In this document: one piece after another, positions 10,514 through 19,153 of the stretch
Position numbering within the stretch: position 1 is the stretch's first letter
Layout of the letters: every line of letters starts with the position of its first letter
Source: Flectonema sp. DT1601
Taxonomy: Eukaryota > Euglenozoa > Diplonemea > Diplonemida > Diplonemidae
Direction: 5' to 3'
Assembly (NCBI GenBank): GCA_964019425.1
Contig: OZ025785.1
Location: 519,501 to 583,500 of the forward strand
DNA: 64,000 nucleotides
Position numbers and translations under genes: made by a program
Notes under the pieces: model-generated
The model's database searches: none
What the model was told of the DNA's origin: nothing
What the model saw: the letters and a program-made list of their open reading frames with translations, nothing else

Positions 10514-10923
10514 ATCGAGAACGAACAATAATGACGATAGATGAACAGCAGGCCTCACTTATGGAAAACATGTCCTATTGGAAGCAGCAGGTCGTAAGAC
10601 ATCAAGCGAATAATCAAATCGCAGAGGCATCGTCGTGTGAAGAGAAAATAAAACAATGCGAGAGCGATCTACTTTGTTTGATGGGACAGAAACCAGATAT
10701 GTTGTCGAAGGCAGATCTCGCATCAGCCCATCTAAATAATGAAATTACGAGATTAATTGAACAAAGGACAACTTTTGAAATTGAACTCCGCCAACTGAAA
10801 GATGAATGTCGTGAAATTATTGATCAGGAAGCGGCTTTGTATTCTGCTACTTCAATGGCACCAATACCGGCCATGCTCCCTCCAGCTGTTCCACTACCAC
10901 TTCCTATGACTATGCTCGGCTGA
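10514..10923 (+). CDS. Coiled-coil ORF, separate gene (ATG 10531) or last exon of preceding gene
   Basis: From ATG 10531 it encodes 130 residues: helical and E/Q/K-rich over ~1-105 (WKQQVVRHQANNQIAE, LNNEITRLIEQRTTFEIEL), then a Pro/Met-rich tail (PAMLPPAVPLPLPM). The frame is open from the acceptor at 10513. It has the same charged-helix composition as the end of the preceding protein, and a phase-matched intron could join them. No family is recognised. Whether it is independent depends on transcript data. Confidence 0.6.
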
Positions 10924-11842
10924 GGTTAGCCATCCATCTCCCTTCCTCCATTATATTTCCCCTCCAGCCTCCTTTTTGTTAATTGGCTTTCTTCGATTTT
11001 TTCTTGTTTGTAGTTTTTCTAACTTAGAAATTATATCGCTTTTTTTTTTTTTTTTTTTTTTTTGCTTCTTCTGTTTCAATGTTTGCTTAAAAGAAGTCAC
11101 CGTGAAGGGACCTTGTCTTAGATTTTTGTTTCCCTTTCTTTTTTTTACGCTGTAATTTCTTTTTTGGTTCCTAGCCCTTTGTAGCCTTGCAATGACTGTG
11201 TCAAGATTTGAATATAATGCTGTTATGTTCTCTGTATTTTACCCGAAAATTACCGTTTTTTTTAATTTTTTTTTTAAAAACTAGATAGTTTCCTTACCTG
11301 TATCAGTGTTATGATGTTGTTGTTTATATTGATTTCGGTAAAATTGTTGTTTCTTTCAAGTACCTTAATTCTTGACAGGAGGAGGATCGTTGCTTCCATT
11401 CGTCTGTTTTCATCTGCCAAAAGAATTTATTTTTCTACCGTCGTTGGCGTTAAGCCAAATAGATACGTGTGATGATTACGTTTAGATGTGATACTTTTAT
11501 TAGGGATCTTTATTTACATCTTAGTAATGACTTATCTATTATTCATCCTCTAGTGAGTTGTGTAATTGTTTGTTTACTTCAACAGCCAAGGACAGTATGA
11601 GTTGGGACACAAAGAAAGAAATATTAGAATCGAGTTGAGCATTCAATTCGAGTGCTGCAGCTGCCTGGTGTCTCTTGCGTACAATCGAAGTCGGAGTTTT
11701 AATTCATCACACGCTGATATTCTTCAGGTGGTTTCCAGACAAGTGGGAAGTTGACTCACAGCAGTTTCCTTCGTTCTTGAATTGAAGTTACGTATCCTTT
11801 GAATTAATTCTTCATCACCAGAAACTCATCCAGTTAAAAATA
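10924..11842 (+). other. Intergenic, T-rich, with LRR leader at its 3' end
   Basis: 10924-11560 is T-rich with no supported gene. 11570-11842 is the LRR-family leader, shared with 14492-14781 and partly with 385-566, including TTCTTCAG and the CAGAAACTCATCCAGTT block before the ATG. Confidence 0.5.
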
Positions 11843-14026
11843 ATGACAACTATCGATTCCCTGTCCTCTGTTTTGAGGAGCCATCAGAGGTTCATGGCGA
11901 AGCTGCTGGTGGAAGTGGTGAGTCGGAAGGAGGAGTCGGGGGCGCTGATGGACAGCTTTTCAGAAGTTCTCAGATCGTCGGAGGAGATCATGAATGGAAT
12001 GACGGATGCTGAGGCTGCTACTGAATTGACGACGTACAAGGAAGTACACCGGGTGGCGAGGGAGAAGGAGTCGGCGAAGTTGGTGGAAGGAAGCTCGCGA
12101 TTACTGGGAACCCTTTCCTTGCATCCTGACATGAAGTGTGCCGATATCGGGTTTGTTAAAGCTGATCTCAAGGGGGACGGGAAGTTGGAGTTGGTCGAAG
12201 ATGACCTGAGGAATGTATTCTCGTCCACCTGCTTCCCTCGGCTGCTGAACGAGGATGAGTATTTCAACACACTTCAAATTGGTTACTTGGGCATGGGTGA
12301 AACAGAAGAGGGTGTCCCAGCCCAACTCAGGAAGGAACTCTTTCTGCTGCTGGACTGGCCGAGACTCTCCCACTCGTCGAAGGAAGAAGTCAGATCCCAA
12401 TTTGACAACACCTCATGGGGTGCTGAGATCCTCCGTGAGCTGGAAGATTCGAACAACTGGGGTACTATGAAAAGAACATACAAGTGGCCTCGGTCTGAAC
12501 GTGTTGTGACTGCGGAGGAGTTGAGAACTTCACATCTTCGTACTCGAATTGACATTTTGTTCGCACAAAATCCCGACATGTTGTGTGTCCTCGATGCCTC
12601 AGAATATATCGACTATGAAGGCACCTTTTCTAATGATTGTGTTAAGAAGCTTCCGTCTTGCATCCGTCGGTTGTCATTCACCAACTGCAGCCGTTGCACT
12701 GCTTTTGAGCAAGAGTTCCGGTCAGATAGTTGTGACTCGCTGACGTCAATAGATTTCACATCTTTTCACAACGTGACGGCCATCCCCAGCAAGTTCTTGA
12801 ACAACTTGAAGTCTCTGACTCACGTGGATTTATCATCCTTTAGTGAAGTTACGAATATTGGCGATGACTTTATTAGAAACTGTAAGTCCCTCGCCTCCAT
12901 CGATGTTTACGGTTTGTGGAAACTGACTACAATAGGAGATGGATTCTTGTATAATTCAAAGTCTCTGACTAGCGTGGATTTATCATCCTTTAGTGAAGTA
13001 ACGATCATTGGCGATAACTTTATTAGTAACTGTAAGTCCCTCGCCTCCATCGATGTTTCCGGTTTGTGGAAACTGACTACAATAGGAGATGGATTCTTGA
13101 ATAATTCAAAGTCTCTGACTAGCGTGGACTTGTCTTCCTTGAATGAAGTTACGAGCATTGGCTATTACTTTATTAGTAACTGTAAGTCCCTCACCTCCAT
13201 CGATTTTTACGGTTTGTGGAAACTGACTACAATAGGAATTGGATTTTTGTATAATTCAAAGTCTCTGACTCACGTGGATTTGTCTTCCTTGAATGAAGTT
13301 ACGATCATTGGCGAATACTTCCTTAGTAACTGTAAGTCCCTCGCCTCCATCGATGTTTCCGGTTTGTGGAAACTGACTACAATAGGAGATGGATTCTTGT
13401 ATAATTCAAAGTCTCTGACTAGCGTGGATTTGTCTTCCTTGAATGAAGTTACGATCATTGGCGATAACTTTATTAGTAACTGTAAGTCCCTCGCCTCCAT
13501 CGATTTTTACGGTTTGTGGGAACTGACTACAATAGGAATTGGATTTTTGTATAATTCAAAGTCTCTGACTCACGTGGATTTGTCTTCCTTGAGTGAAGTT
13601 ACGAGTGTTGGCTATGACTTTATTTGTAACTGTGAGTCCCTCACCTACATCGATGTTTCCAGTTTGAAGAAGATGATTAGAAAAAACAAACAAACAACGA
13701 ACAATAACAACCCACAGACTCCAAATGCTGGCATCCTATTCTTCCTTTTTAAAGTGTGTGACAACAACAAAGACTACATGTCTGCTTTGAGTGTTATTAC
13801 GAGGTATCCACAGGCTTGTACTGAGAAGTTGCAGTTGTTCTTTTTTCAAATATTAAATAAATCGAAAGCGACTACTGCAGAGAAGCAAAAATGTGATTCT
13901 CAACTGCAGACGAGTTTTGGAAAAAGTTTGGCGGATTTGGCGTCGATTGTCAACAGGTTCGTGAGAGAAACAGCTGATGCGGCTCCAGAAGTCGTCAGCG
14001 AACCCATCGATACGTCACATTGTTAG
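11843..14026 (+). CDS. BspA-type leucine-rich-repeat protein, family copy 2, with a different C-terminus
   Basis: 727 residues. Residues 1-~285 are almost identical to copies 1 and 3, with a two-residue insertion (PR) near residue 214. About 13 LRRs follow (SLTSVDLSSLNEVTIIGDNF, SLASIDVSGLWKLTTIGDGF type) in 150-bp supercassettes that are similar but not identical. At about residue 613 (DNA ~13680) homology to the other copies stops and a Lys/Asn-rich linker leads into ~110 residues with no LRR character (CDNNKDYMSALSVITRYPQA, LADLASIVNRFVRETADAA). This tail replaces the LTK.DVRGL...LNIF ending and looks like a fusion to a different gene. Function unknown; no signal peptide. Confidence 0.85.
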   Translation: MTTIDSLSSVLRSHQRFMAKLLVEVVSRKEESGALMDSFSEVLRSSEEIMNGMTDAEAATELTTYKEVHRVAREKESAKLVEGSSRLLGTLSLHPDMKCADIGFVKADLKGDGKLELVEDDLRNVFSSTCFPRLLNEDEYFNTLQIGYLGMGETEEGVPAQLRKELFLLLDWPRLSHSSKEEVRSQFDNTSWGAEILRELEDSNNWGTMKRTYKWPRSERVVTAEELRTSHLRTRIDILFAQNPDMLCVLDASEYIDYEGTFSNDCVKKLPSCIRRLSFTNCSRCTAFEQEFRSDSCDSLTSIDFTSFHNVTAIPSKFLNNLKSLTHVDLSSFSEVTNIGDDFIRNCKSLASIDVYGLWKLTTIGDGFLYNSKSLTSVDLSSFSEVTIIGDNFISNCKSLASIDVSGLWKLTTIGDGFLNNSKSLTSVDLSSLNEVTSIGYYFISNCKSLTSIDFYGLWKLTTIGIGFLYNSKSLTHVDLSSLNEVTIIGEYFLSNCKSLASIDVSGLWKLTTIGDGFLYNSKSLTSVDLSSLNEVTIIGDNFISNCKSLASIDFYGLWELTTIGIGFLYNSKSLTHVDLSSLSEVTSVGYDFICNCESLTYIDVSSLKKMIRKNKQTTNNNNPQTPNAGILFFLFKVCDNNKDYMSALSVITRYPQACTEKLQLFFFQILNKSKATTAEKQKCDSQLQTSFGKSLADLASIVNRFVRETADAAPEVVSEPIDTSHC
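12850..13650 (+). repeat. Diverged 150-bp LRR cassettes
   Basis: About five 150-bp (50-codon) units reuse a small set of blocks (for example GGTTTGTGGAAACTGACTAC at several sites, and alternating IGDGFL and IGIGFL versions). The mix of shared blocks in different orders suggests cassette shuffling or gene conversion. Confidence 0.7.
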
Positions 14027-14045
14027 TAGCTGATTGCACACCAGG

Positions 14046-14198
14046 ATGAATGGAATGTCGAAAATTCTAAAAGCCGAGCGGAGTGCAGCTTCGGTGGTGC
14101 TGGTGATGCAGTCTAGACGAGGATCAACTACAACTAAGGAGTTCCCTTCTCCAATCGTTGTAACAGCCAGTGTGACCCTCAAAATTCCATTCAGGTAA
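14046..14198 (+). CDS. Short ORF downstream of LRR copy 2 (possible remnant of fusion partner)
   Basis: 50 residues from ATG 14046 (MNGMSKILKAERSAASVVLV..., TAA at 14196) with a coding-like composition (SRRGSTTTKEFPSP). It begins 17 bases after the stop of LRR copy 2, in another frame. It may be the continuation of the gene that supplied the unusual tail of copy 2, shifted by an indel or intron, or chance. No family is recognised. Confidence 0.25.
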   Translation: MNGMSKILKAERSAASVVLVMQSRRGSTTTKEFPSPIVVTASVTLKIPFR

Positions 14199-14781
14199 TT
14201 TGCCTCCGAAACTGAGCACCGATAAAACTTACGTCTGCGGGTATCGAATACTTAAGAGTCGATATTGTAGATCGATAATATAACAACCATATCTTATTTT
14301 ACGTAAATTAATTTGAATCTTCTTATGCTGAAGATATTTCTACTCCTTTATCAGTTCTCACTCCCGTGTACTCATCCTCACACCAAGAAAGCTTAATCCC
14401 ACTCTGTGTCCTGTCGAATCGAAACGGTCCCGGTCCAACCCCTGCGCAGAAGTAATCTGCACCACAGTGTTGATGCTTCTAAGTTAGTGATGTTTACTTC
14501 AACAGCCAAGGATAGTACAGCTGCCTTCATATTAGTTGAGACACAAAGAAAGAAATATTAGAATCGAGTTGAGCATTCAATTCGAGTGCTGCAGCTGCCT
14601 GGTGTCTCTTGCGTACAATGGTATCGAAGTCGGAGTTTTAATTCATCACACGCTGATATTCTTCAGGTGGTTTCCAGACAAGTTGGAAGTTGACTCACAG
14701 CAGTTTCCTTCATTCTTGAATTGAAGTTACGTATCCTTTGAATTAATTCTTCATCACCAGAAACTCATCCAGTTTAAAATA
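14199..14781 (+). other. Intergenic with LRR leader
   Basis: 14199-14490 is unique sequence with no credible gene. 14492-14781 repeats the leader of the other LRR genes (CAACAGCCAAGGA, the TTCTTCAG acceptor and the block before the ATG). Confidence 0.5.
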
Positions 14782-16125
14782 ATGACAACTGTCGATTCCC
14801 TGTCCTCTGTTTTGCGGAGCCATCAGAGGTTCATGGCGAAGCTGCTGGTGGAAGTGGTGAGTCGGAAGGAGGAGTCGGGGGCGCTGATGGACAGCTTTTC
14901 CGAAGTTCTCAGATCGTCGGAGGAGATCATGGTTGGAATGACGGATGCTGAGGCTGCTACTGAATTGACGACGTACAAGGAAGTACACCGGGTGGCGAGG
15001 GAGAAGGAGTCGGCGAAGTTGGTGGAAGGAAGCTCGCGATTACTGGGAGCCCTTTCCTTGCATCCTGACATGAAGTGTGCCGATATCGGGTTTGTTAAAG
15101 CTGATCTCAAGGGGGACGGGAAGTTGGAGTTGGTCGAAGATGACCTGAGGAATGTATTCTCGTCCACCTGCTTCCCTCGGCTGCTGAACGAGGATGAGTA
15201 TTTCAGCACACTTCAAATTGGTTACTTGGGCATGGGTGAAACAGAGGAGGGTGTCCCAGCCCAACTCAGGAAGGAACTCTTCCTGCTGCTGGACTGGCCG
15301 AGACTCTCCCACTCGTCGAAGGAAGAAGTCAGATCCCAATTTGACAACACTTCATGGGGTGCTGAGATCCTCCGTGAGCTGGAAGATTCGAACAACTGGG
15401 GTACTGTGAAAAGAACATACAAATGGTCTGAACGTGTTGTGACTGCGGATGAGTTGAGAACTTCACATCTTCGTACTGGAATTGACATTTTGTTCACACA
15501 AAATCCCGACAAGTTGTGTGTCCTCGATGCCTCAGAATATATCGACTATGAAGGCACCCTTTCTAGTGATTGTATTGAGATGCTTCCGTCTTGCATCCGT
15601 CGGTTGTCATTCACCAACTGCGGCCGTTGTATTAAATTCCAGCAGAATTTCCTGTCAGACAATTGTGACTCGCTGACGTCAATAGATTTCACATCTTTTC
15701 ACAACGTGACGGCCATCCCCAGCTACTTCTTGAACAACTTGAAGTCTCTGACTCACATTAATTTGTCTTCCTTTCGCAAAGTGACGATCATTGGAGATGA
15801 CTTTATTAGTAATTGTGGGTCCCTCACCTCCATCGATGTTTCCGTTTTTCGGAAACTGACTACAATAGGAGATGGATTCTTGCATAATTCGAAGTCTCTG
15901 ACTAGCGTGGATTTATCTTCTTTTGGTGAAGTAACGAGCATTGGCAATCACTTTATTAGTTTCTCTGCGTCCCTCACCTCCATCGATGTTTCCGGTTTGA
16001 AGAAACTGACTACAATTGGAAGAAATTTCTTACCGCATACGAAACTGACTAAGAATGATGTCAGGGGATTGGATGAGTGCAGTGATATCGTTAAAAATTC
16101 TTTTCGAAATTTAAATATATTTTGA
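14782..16125 (+). CDS. BspA-type leucine-rich-repeat protein, family copy 3 (short)
   Basis: 447 residues: the conserved ~285-residue amino-terminal domain, only about five to six LRRs (SLTSVDLSSFGEVTSIGNHF type), and the standard C-terminus (TKLTKNDVRGLDECSDIVK...LNIF). It is the same gene design as copy 1 with a shorter repeat block, showing that LRR number varies freely between paralogues while the ends are fixed. The 3' flank shared by copies 0 and 1 is only partly present (16130-16165). Function unknown. Confidence 0.85.
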   Translation: MTTVDSLSSVLRSHQRFMAKLLVEVVSRKEESGALMDSFSEVLRSSEEIMVGMTDAEAATELTTYKEVHRVAREKESAKLVEGSSRLLGALSLHPDMKCADIGFVKADLKGDGKLELVEDDLRNVFSSTCFPRLLNEDEYFSTLQIGYLGMGETEEGVPAQLRKELFLLLDWPRLSHSSKEEVRSQFDNTSWGAEILRELEDSNNWGTVKRTYKWSERVVTADELRTSHLRTGIDILFTQNPDKLCVLDASEYIDYEGTLSSDCIEMLPSCIRRLSFTNCGRCIKFQQNFLSDNCDSLTSIDFTSFHNVTAIPSYFLNNLKSLTHINLSSFRKVTIIGDDFISNCGSLTSIDVSVFRKLTTIGDGFLHNSKSLTSVDLSSFGEVTSIGNHFISFSASLTSIDVSGLKKLTTIGRNFLPHTKLTKNDVRGLDECSDIVKNSFRNLNIF

Positions 16126-16230
16126 AATATGAGATATTCGAATTGAAAACACCGTATTCAGTACGCCTGCTGATACTGATACGTAGTGTTCTAATGCATA
16201 GCATGAGGAAATATCAAAGAGTGACCTCTG

Positions 16231-16404
16231 ATGAGGAGGAGTCAATCTAGTAGCTCAACTGAATCAGTAAAAGTTGACTCTACTACTCGGAGGAGGAAGG
16301 GAACCAAAGCTGGCAGTCGTGAAACGTCCAAACGCAAAAAGTCTGGAAATGATACTAAATTCGACCAAATTGGGGGAGTTCAATTATCAAATCAAACCTT
16401 GTAA
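16231..16404 (+). CDS. Small basic Ser/Arg/Lys-rich ORF, hypothetical
   Basis: 57 residues from ATG 16231 to TAA 16402-16404, starting MRRSQSSSSTESVKVDSTTR and ending QLSNQTL. The low-complexity basic composition (RRRKGTKAGSRETSKRKKS) could be a nuclear targeting segment or a first exon. There is no homologue that I recognise and it may be chance. Confidence 0.25.
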   Translation: MRRSQSSSSTESVKVDSTTRRRKGTKAGSRETSKRKKSGNDTKFDQIGGVQLSNQTL

Positions 16405-16558
16405 TGTTGCTACAAGAGAAGACTCATGTTCCCGTAACCCTCCTCATCCGAATTGTGGGGGGAAATTTTATCAAATTTTCTACGACGTCGAGTTAACATA
16501 TTACGGGGTTGATTTTTTTTTTTTTTTTTTTTTTTTGCATTTAACAGAATATTTAATA

Positions 16559-17368
16559 GATGGAAGTGCCCTACAATTTGGAGGGCGTGTAGGGCGCTTG
16601 TAGGGCGCATTTAATATAAATATTATTTTGGAGGGCGCTTTTTTTTACCTTTTTTATTACTGTAAGACAGCTAAATTGACGGGGACTTACACTGACACAC
16701 AAGTATTTTGACGCAGAAGCCGAATTTTTTTTTTTGACATGCTTGGCAGTCTTTCGAACAAGAGAAAAAAAGGTGTCACGGGGTTCGAAGCCGAGACCTC
16801 CAGGTCATGGTTCGGCGGTCAACAATGGCAAAAACAATGGGCCACCCCTTGAGAGCTTCCGGAGCCTGCTGAAGCTGAAACTCATTTCAGTGGACGATGC
16901 ATCCCAGATCTACAAGGAGCTGATTAGCCCGCAGAATGCACCGAGTCGAATATAGAGGGATTCGAGGAGGGAGAGTGCGTTCCTGCTAACCTGTTAATAA
17001 CTAGTGAGAAAAAAAAAGAAGTTTACTGGTGGCAAGTAAACTGATATCCCAGAGACGCATTTGATCGGGCGAACCGGAGAAAAGTCAAATAAGATACGAT
17101 TCGACCCTCGCTGAGGACAGGGGTGTGTCAAAATGAGCTCGGCATTATATTAAATTTAATTAAAAAAGCGCCCTACGCGCCCTCCAGCGCCCTATTTTGG
17201 CCCTACAATGGCCCTATTTTGGCCCTACAATGGCCCTATTTTGGCCCTACAATGGCCCTATTTTGGCCCTACAATGGCCCTATTTTGGCCCTACAATGGC
17301 CCTATTTTGGCCCTACAATGGCCCTATTTTGGCCCTACAAAATTTTGTGGCTGATTTTCACTTCCATC
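16559..17368. mobile_element. TA-flanked terminal-inverted-repeat element with internal satellite (non-autonomous DNA transposon)
   Basis: Ends are a perfect 10-bp inverted repeat (GATGGAAGTG at 16559 and CACTTCCATC ending at 17368) flanked on both sides by TA, as expected for a TA target duplication. Subterminal GGGCG/CGCCC motifs face each other (16583-16640 left, 17167-17200 right). The 810-bp interior has an ORF of 73 codons (16734-16955) containing GSKPRPPGHGSAVN, a translation typical of tRNA-like repeat DNA, but no transposase. The TA duplication is compatible with Tc1/mariner-like mobilisation; the family is not certain. Confidence 0.65.
17189..17340. repeat. 22-bp tandem repeat, about 7 copies
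   Basis: Perfect alternation of GGCCCTATTTT and GGCCCTACAAT blocks makes a 22-bp unit, repeated about 6.9 times. It lies just inside the right inverted repeat of the TA-flanked element, and the left end carries diverged GTAGGGCGC versions in the opposite orientation. Confidence 0.9.
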
Positions 17369-17376
17369 TATGAATG

Positions 17377-17482
17377 TTTTAACAAGTATTGTAAGAACGA
17401 AAAAGGATGTTAGCAGCACACGTAAACCTCCTTTAGCTTTATCAGTTTAAGTCGGTTCACGGTTTCGTGCACAAACAAAATT
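17377..17482 (+). repeat. Dispersed ~110-bp repeat, copy A
   Basis: Shares a core (CTTTAGCTTTATCAGTTTAA followed by GTCGGTTCACGG and ACAAACAAAA) with 57507-57620 and 20475-20620. It starts immediately right of the TA-flanked element. It may be a SINE or a structured untranslated or non-coding RNA element. Confidence 0.7.
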
Positions 17483-17826
17483 TATATTTGCACTTCAATG
17501 TGCTGCTAGGTAGAATAGGCATGGCTCTTTCACTTGGCTGACATCTGGTTCGTCAACCTTTGGAAAATGACTTTTATTCTTCTGAGAGCAGTTTTTTTTC
17601 TTGCTGTGACAACCGACGAAGACGCCGAAAAAAAAAAATAAATAAACGTATGAAACAAACAGGAAGTACAAATGTATTACGTTAGAGTTATATTTTCCTT
17701 CCACCAGCAGCATTGTACTGATGTGGTAAATGGAGATGAGATACATTACAAATTTCTGAAGTGTTTAGCCTAATAATAATTTTACTTTTCCTATTTTCTT
17801 AATAAAAAGGTACGCAAAGTTCTAAA
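17483..17826 (+). other. Leader region of the AMPK beta gene
   Basis: A/T-rich with no supported gene. The sequence before ATG 17827 contains TTTCTTAATAAAAAG, a possible weak acceptor. Confidence 0.35.
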
Positions 17827-18816
17827 ATGGGTCCGGCTCAGGGGAAGGAGGAAAGGGCCAGCAGGGCTGGTCAACAACAACAGCAACAGCAGCAACAACA
17901 ACAACAGCAACAGCAAACTGGAGGACAACAAGAAGTGAGATCGCCAGACCCTAGTGGAAGACCCCCAGCATCACCAAAGAAACCGAATGAAGGCGGAGGC
18001 AGTGGTGGTGGTCCAGGCAATAATACGGGAACTCAATCGTATAGTCTAAGAGCCGTGCAAGCAACATGTGCAAAAGGACAGGGAACACCTTCGATAATAA
18101 AATGGCCTGATGGACATGCGAAAAATGTCAGCGTTGAAGGCACCTTCACTAATTGGAGCAAGGGAGCTGTTGATATGAAGAGAACCGACAGTGAGTTTAT
18201 GGCTCTTGTATACTTGCAACCTGGTGTTCACACCTACAGGTTTATAGTTGATGGGCAAGTAATGACTGATAAAGATCAACCAAGAATCGTACATGAGAAA
18301 GGTCATTTTAACACTATCTCAGTTACTGATCAATCTGTGTTGGCCGAGTCTGATGATGAAGAAATAAATGATCCGGAAAGCAACTCTCTTAAAAACTATA
18401 ACACTGCTAAATCACATGAAAAGATTAGTTATTCTCAGACTAAGTGGGTTTTTGAAGAAACTAGAAAACTACCGCCGTTGTTTCCTCCTCATCTTCGATA
18501 CACTCCTCTGACGTCTCAGAGTGACGCTCGTGCTACTCAAGAAAAAATACTTCCAACTCCATACCGAGCAACCATCAATCATACGTACTTTCAAGCACGT
18601 GAAGGCTACAATGTAATTGGTTCGACATTTCGTGTTAACGACAAGTACAGTACTGTTGTTTACTACAGGACACAAGAAGAACAGGTGTGTAGCTCTGATT
18701 TAATTTATGTAGTTCGTTCTAAAAATTATTCTGGTAAAAAGAAAAAAAAGAAATCAACACAGGACACAACAATAGCTGAACATCAAGATCCTAACACTAG
18801 CATTGAGATGTTTTAA
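17827..18816 (+). CDS. PRKAB: AMP-activated protein kinase (SNF1) beta subunit
   Basis: 329 residues. A polyQ run (about residues 17-31) and a Gly/Pro-rich linker precede a CBM48 glycogen-binding domain at ~90-168 (VSVEGTFTNWSKGAVDM ... PGVHTYRFIVDGQVMTD). The C-terminal ASC domain at ~212-285 (KLPPLFPPHLRY, INHTYFQAREGYNVIGSTFR, YSTVVYYR) scaffolds the alpha and gamma subunits. A Lys-rich tail (KKKKKK) follows the point where most family members end. The start MGPAQG has Gly2 but is a poor myristoylation context. Role: energy-sensing kinase complex, cytosolic or glycogen-associated. Confident. Confidence 0.93.
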   Translation: MGPAQGKEERASRAGQQQQQQQQQQQQQQQTGGQQEVRSPDPSGRPPASPKKPNEGGGSGGGPGNNTGTQSYSLRAVQATCAKGQGTPSIIKWPDGHAKNVSVEGTFTNWSKGAVDMKRTDSEFMALVYLQPGVHTYRFIVDGQVMTDKDQPRIVHEKGHFNTISVTDQSVLAESDDEEINDPESNSLKNYNTAKSHEKISYSQTKWVFEETRKLPPLFPPHLRYTPLTSQSDARATQEKILPTPYRATINHTYFQAREGYNVIGSTFRVNDKYSTVVYYRTQEEQVCSSDLIYVVRSKNYSGKKKKKKSTQDTTIAEHQDPNTSIEMF

Positions 18817-19153
18817 GTGATCTTTTTTTTTAGTGTTTTTTTTTTTATTTGTTTAGTCTGTCTCTTCTGTTTTTTTTCTTCTTCTTCTTTTTCATTGACA
18901 GGCGGCGTGTTCCATATCTCTCACGAATCGATTGTGTTTACAAAAAAAAAAAAATATTTATCATATTTTTATATATTATTTCAGAGATGCTACAAATGAC
19001 CGATGTTTGCTTTACTATGAAATTACGAACGATAAATAATGTATGCAAGGTGAGTCTCTAAACAGGGTTGAAATAAGGCGGAACAGTCTTGTTGTTTTAT
19101 TTATTATGGTCATATTTATAAAGAAAAAAAAAGCAAATCGACAATAAATAATA
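18817..19153 (+). other. T/A-rich intergenic
   Basis: Homopolymer-rich with no supported gene. CTTCTTCTTTTTCATTGACAG (about 18881-18901) and TATTATTTCAG (18974-18984) are acceptor-like tracts upstream of the next gene. Confidence 0.3.

Noticed and set aside
17189-17340. CRISPR-like array
   Set aside because: The repeats are contiguous without spacers and the DNA is eukaryotic; it is a simple satellite.
17123-17413. 96-codon frame rich in GPILALQWPYFG-type repeats
   Set aside because: A translation of the 22-bp satellite inside the TA-flanked element, not a gene.
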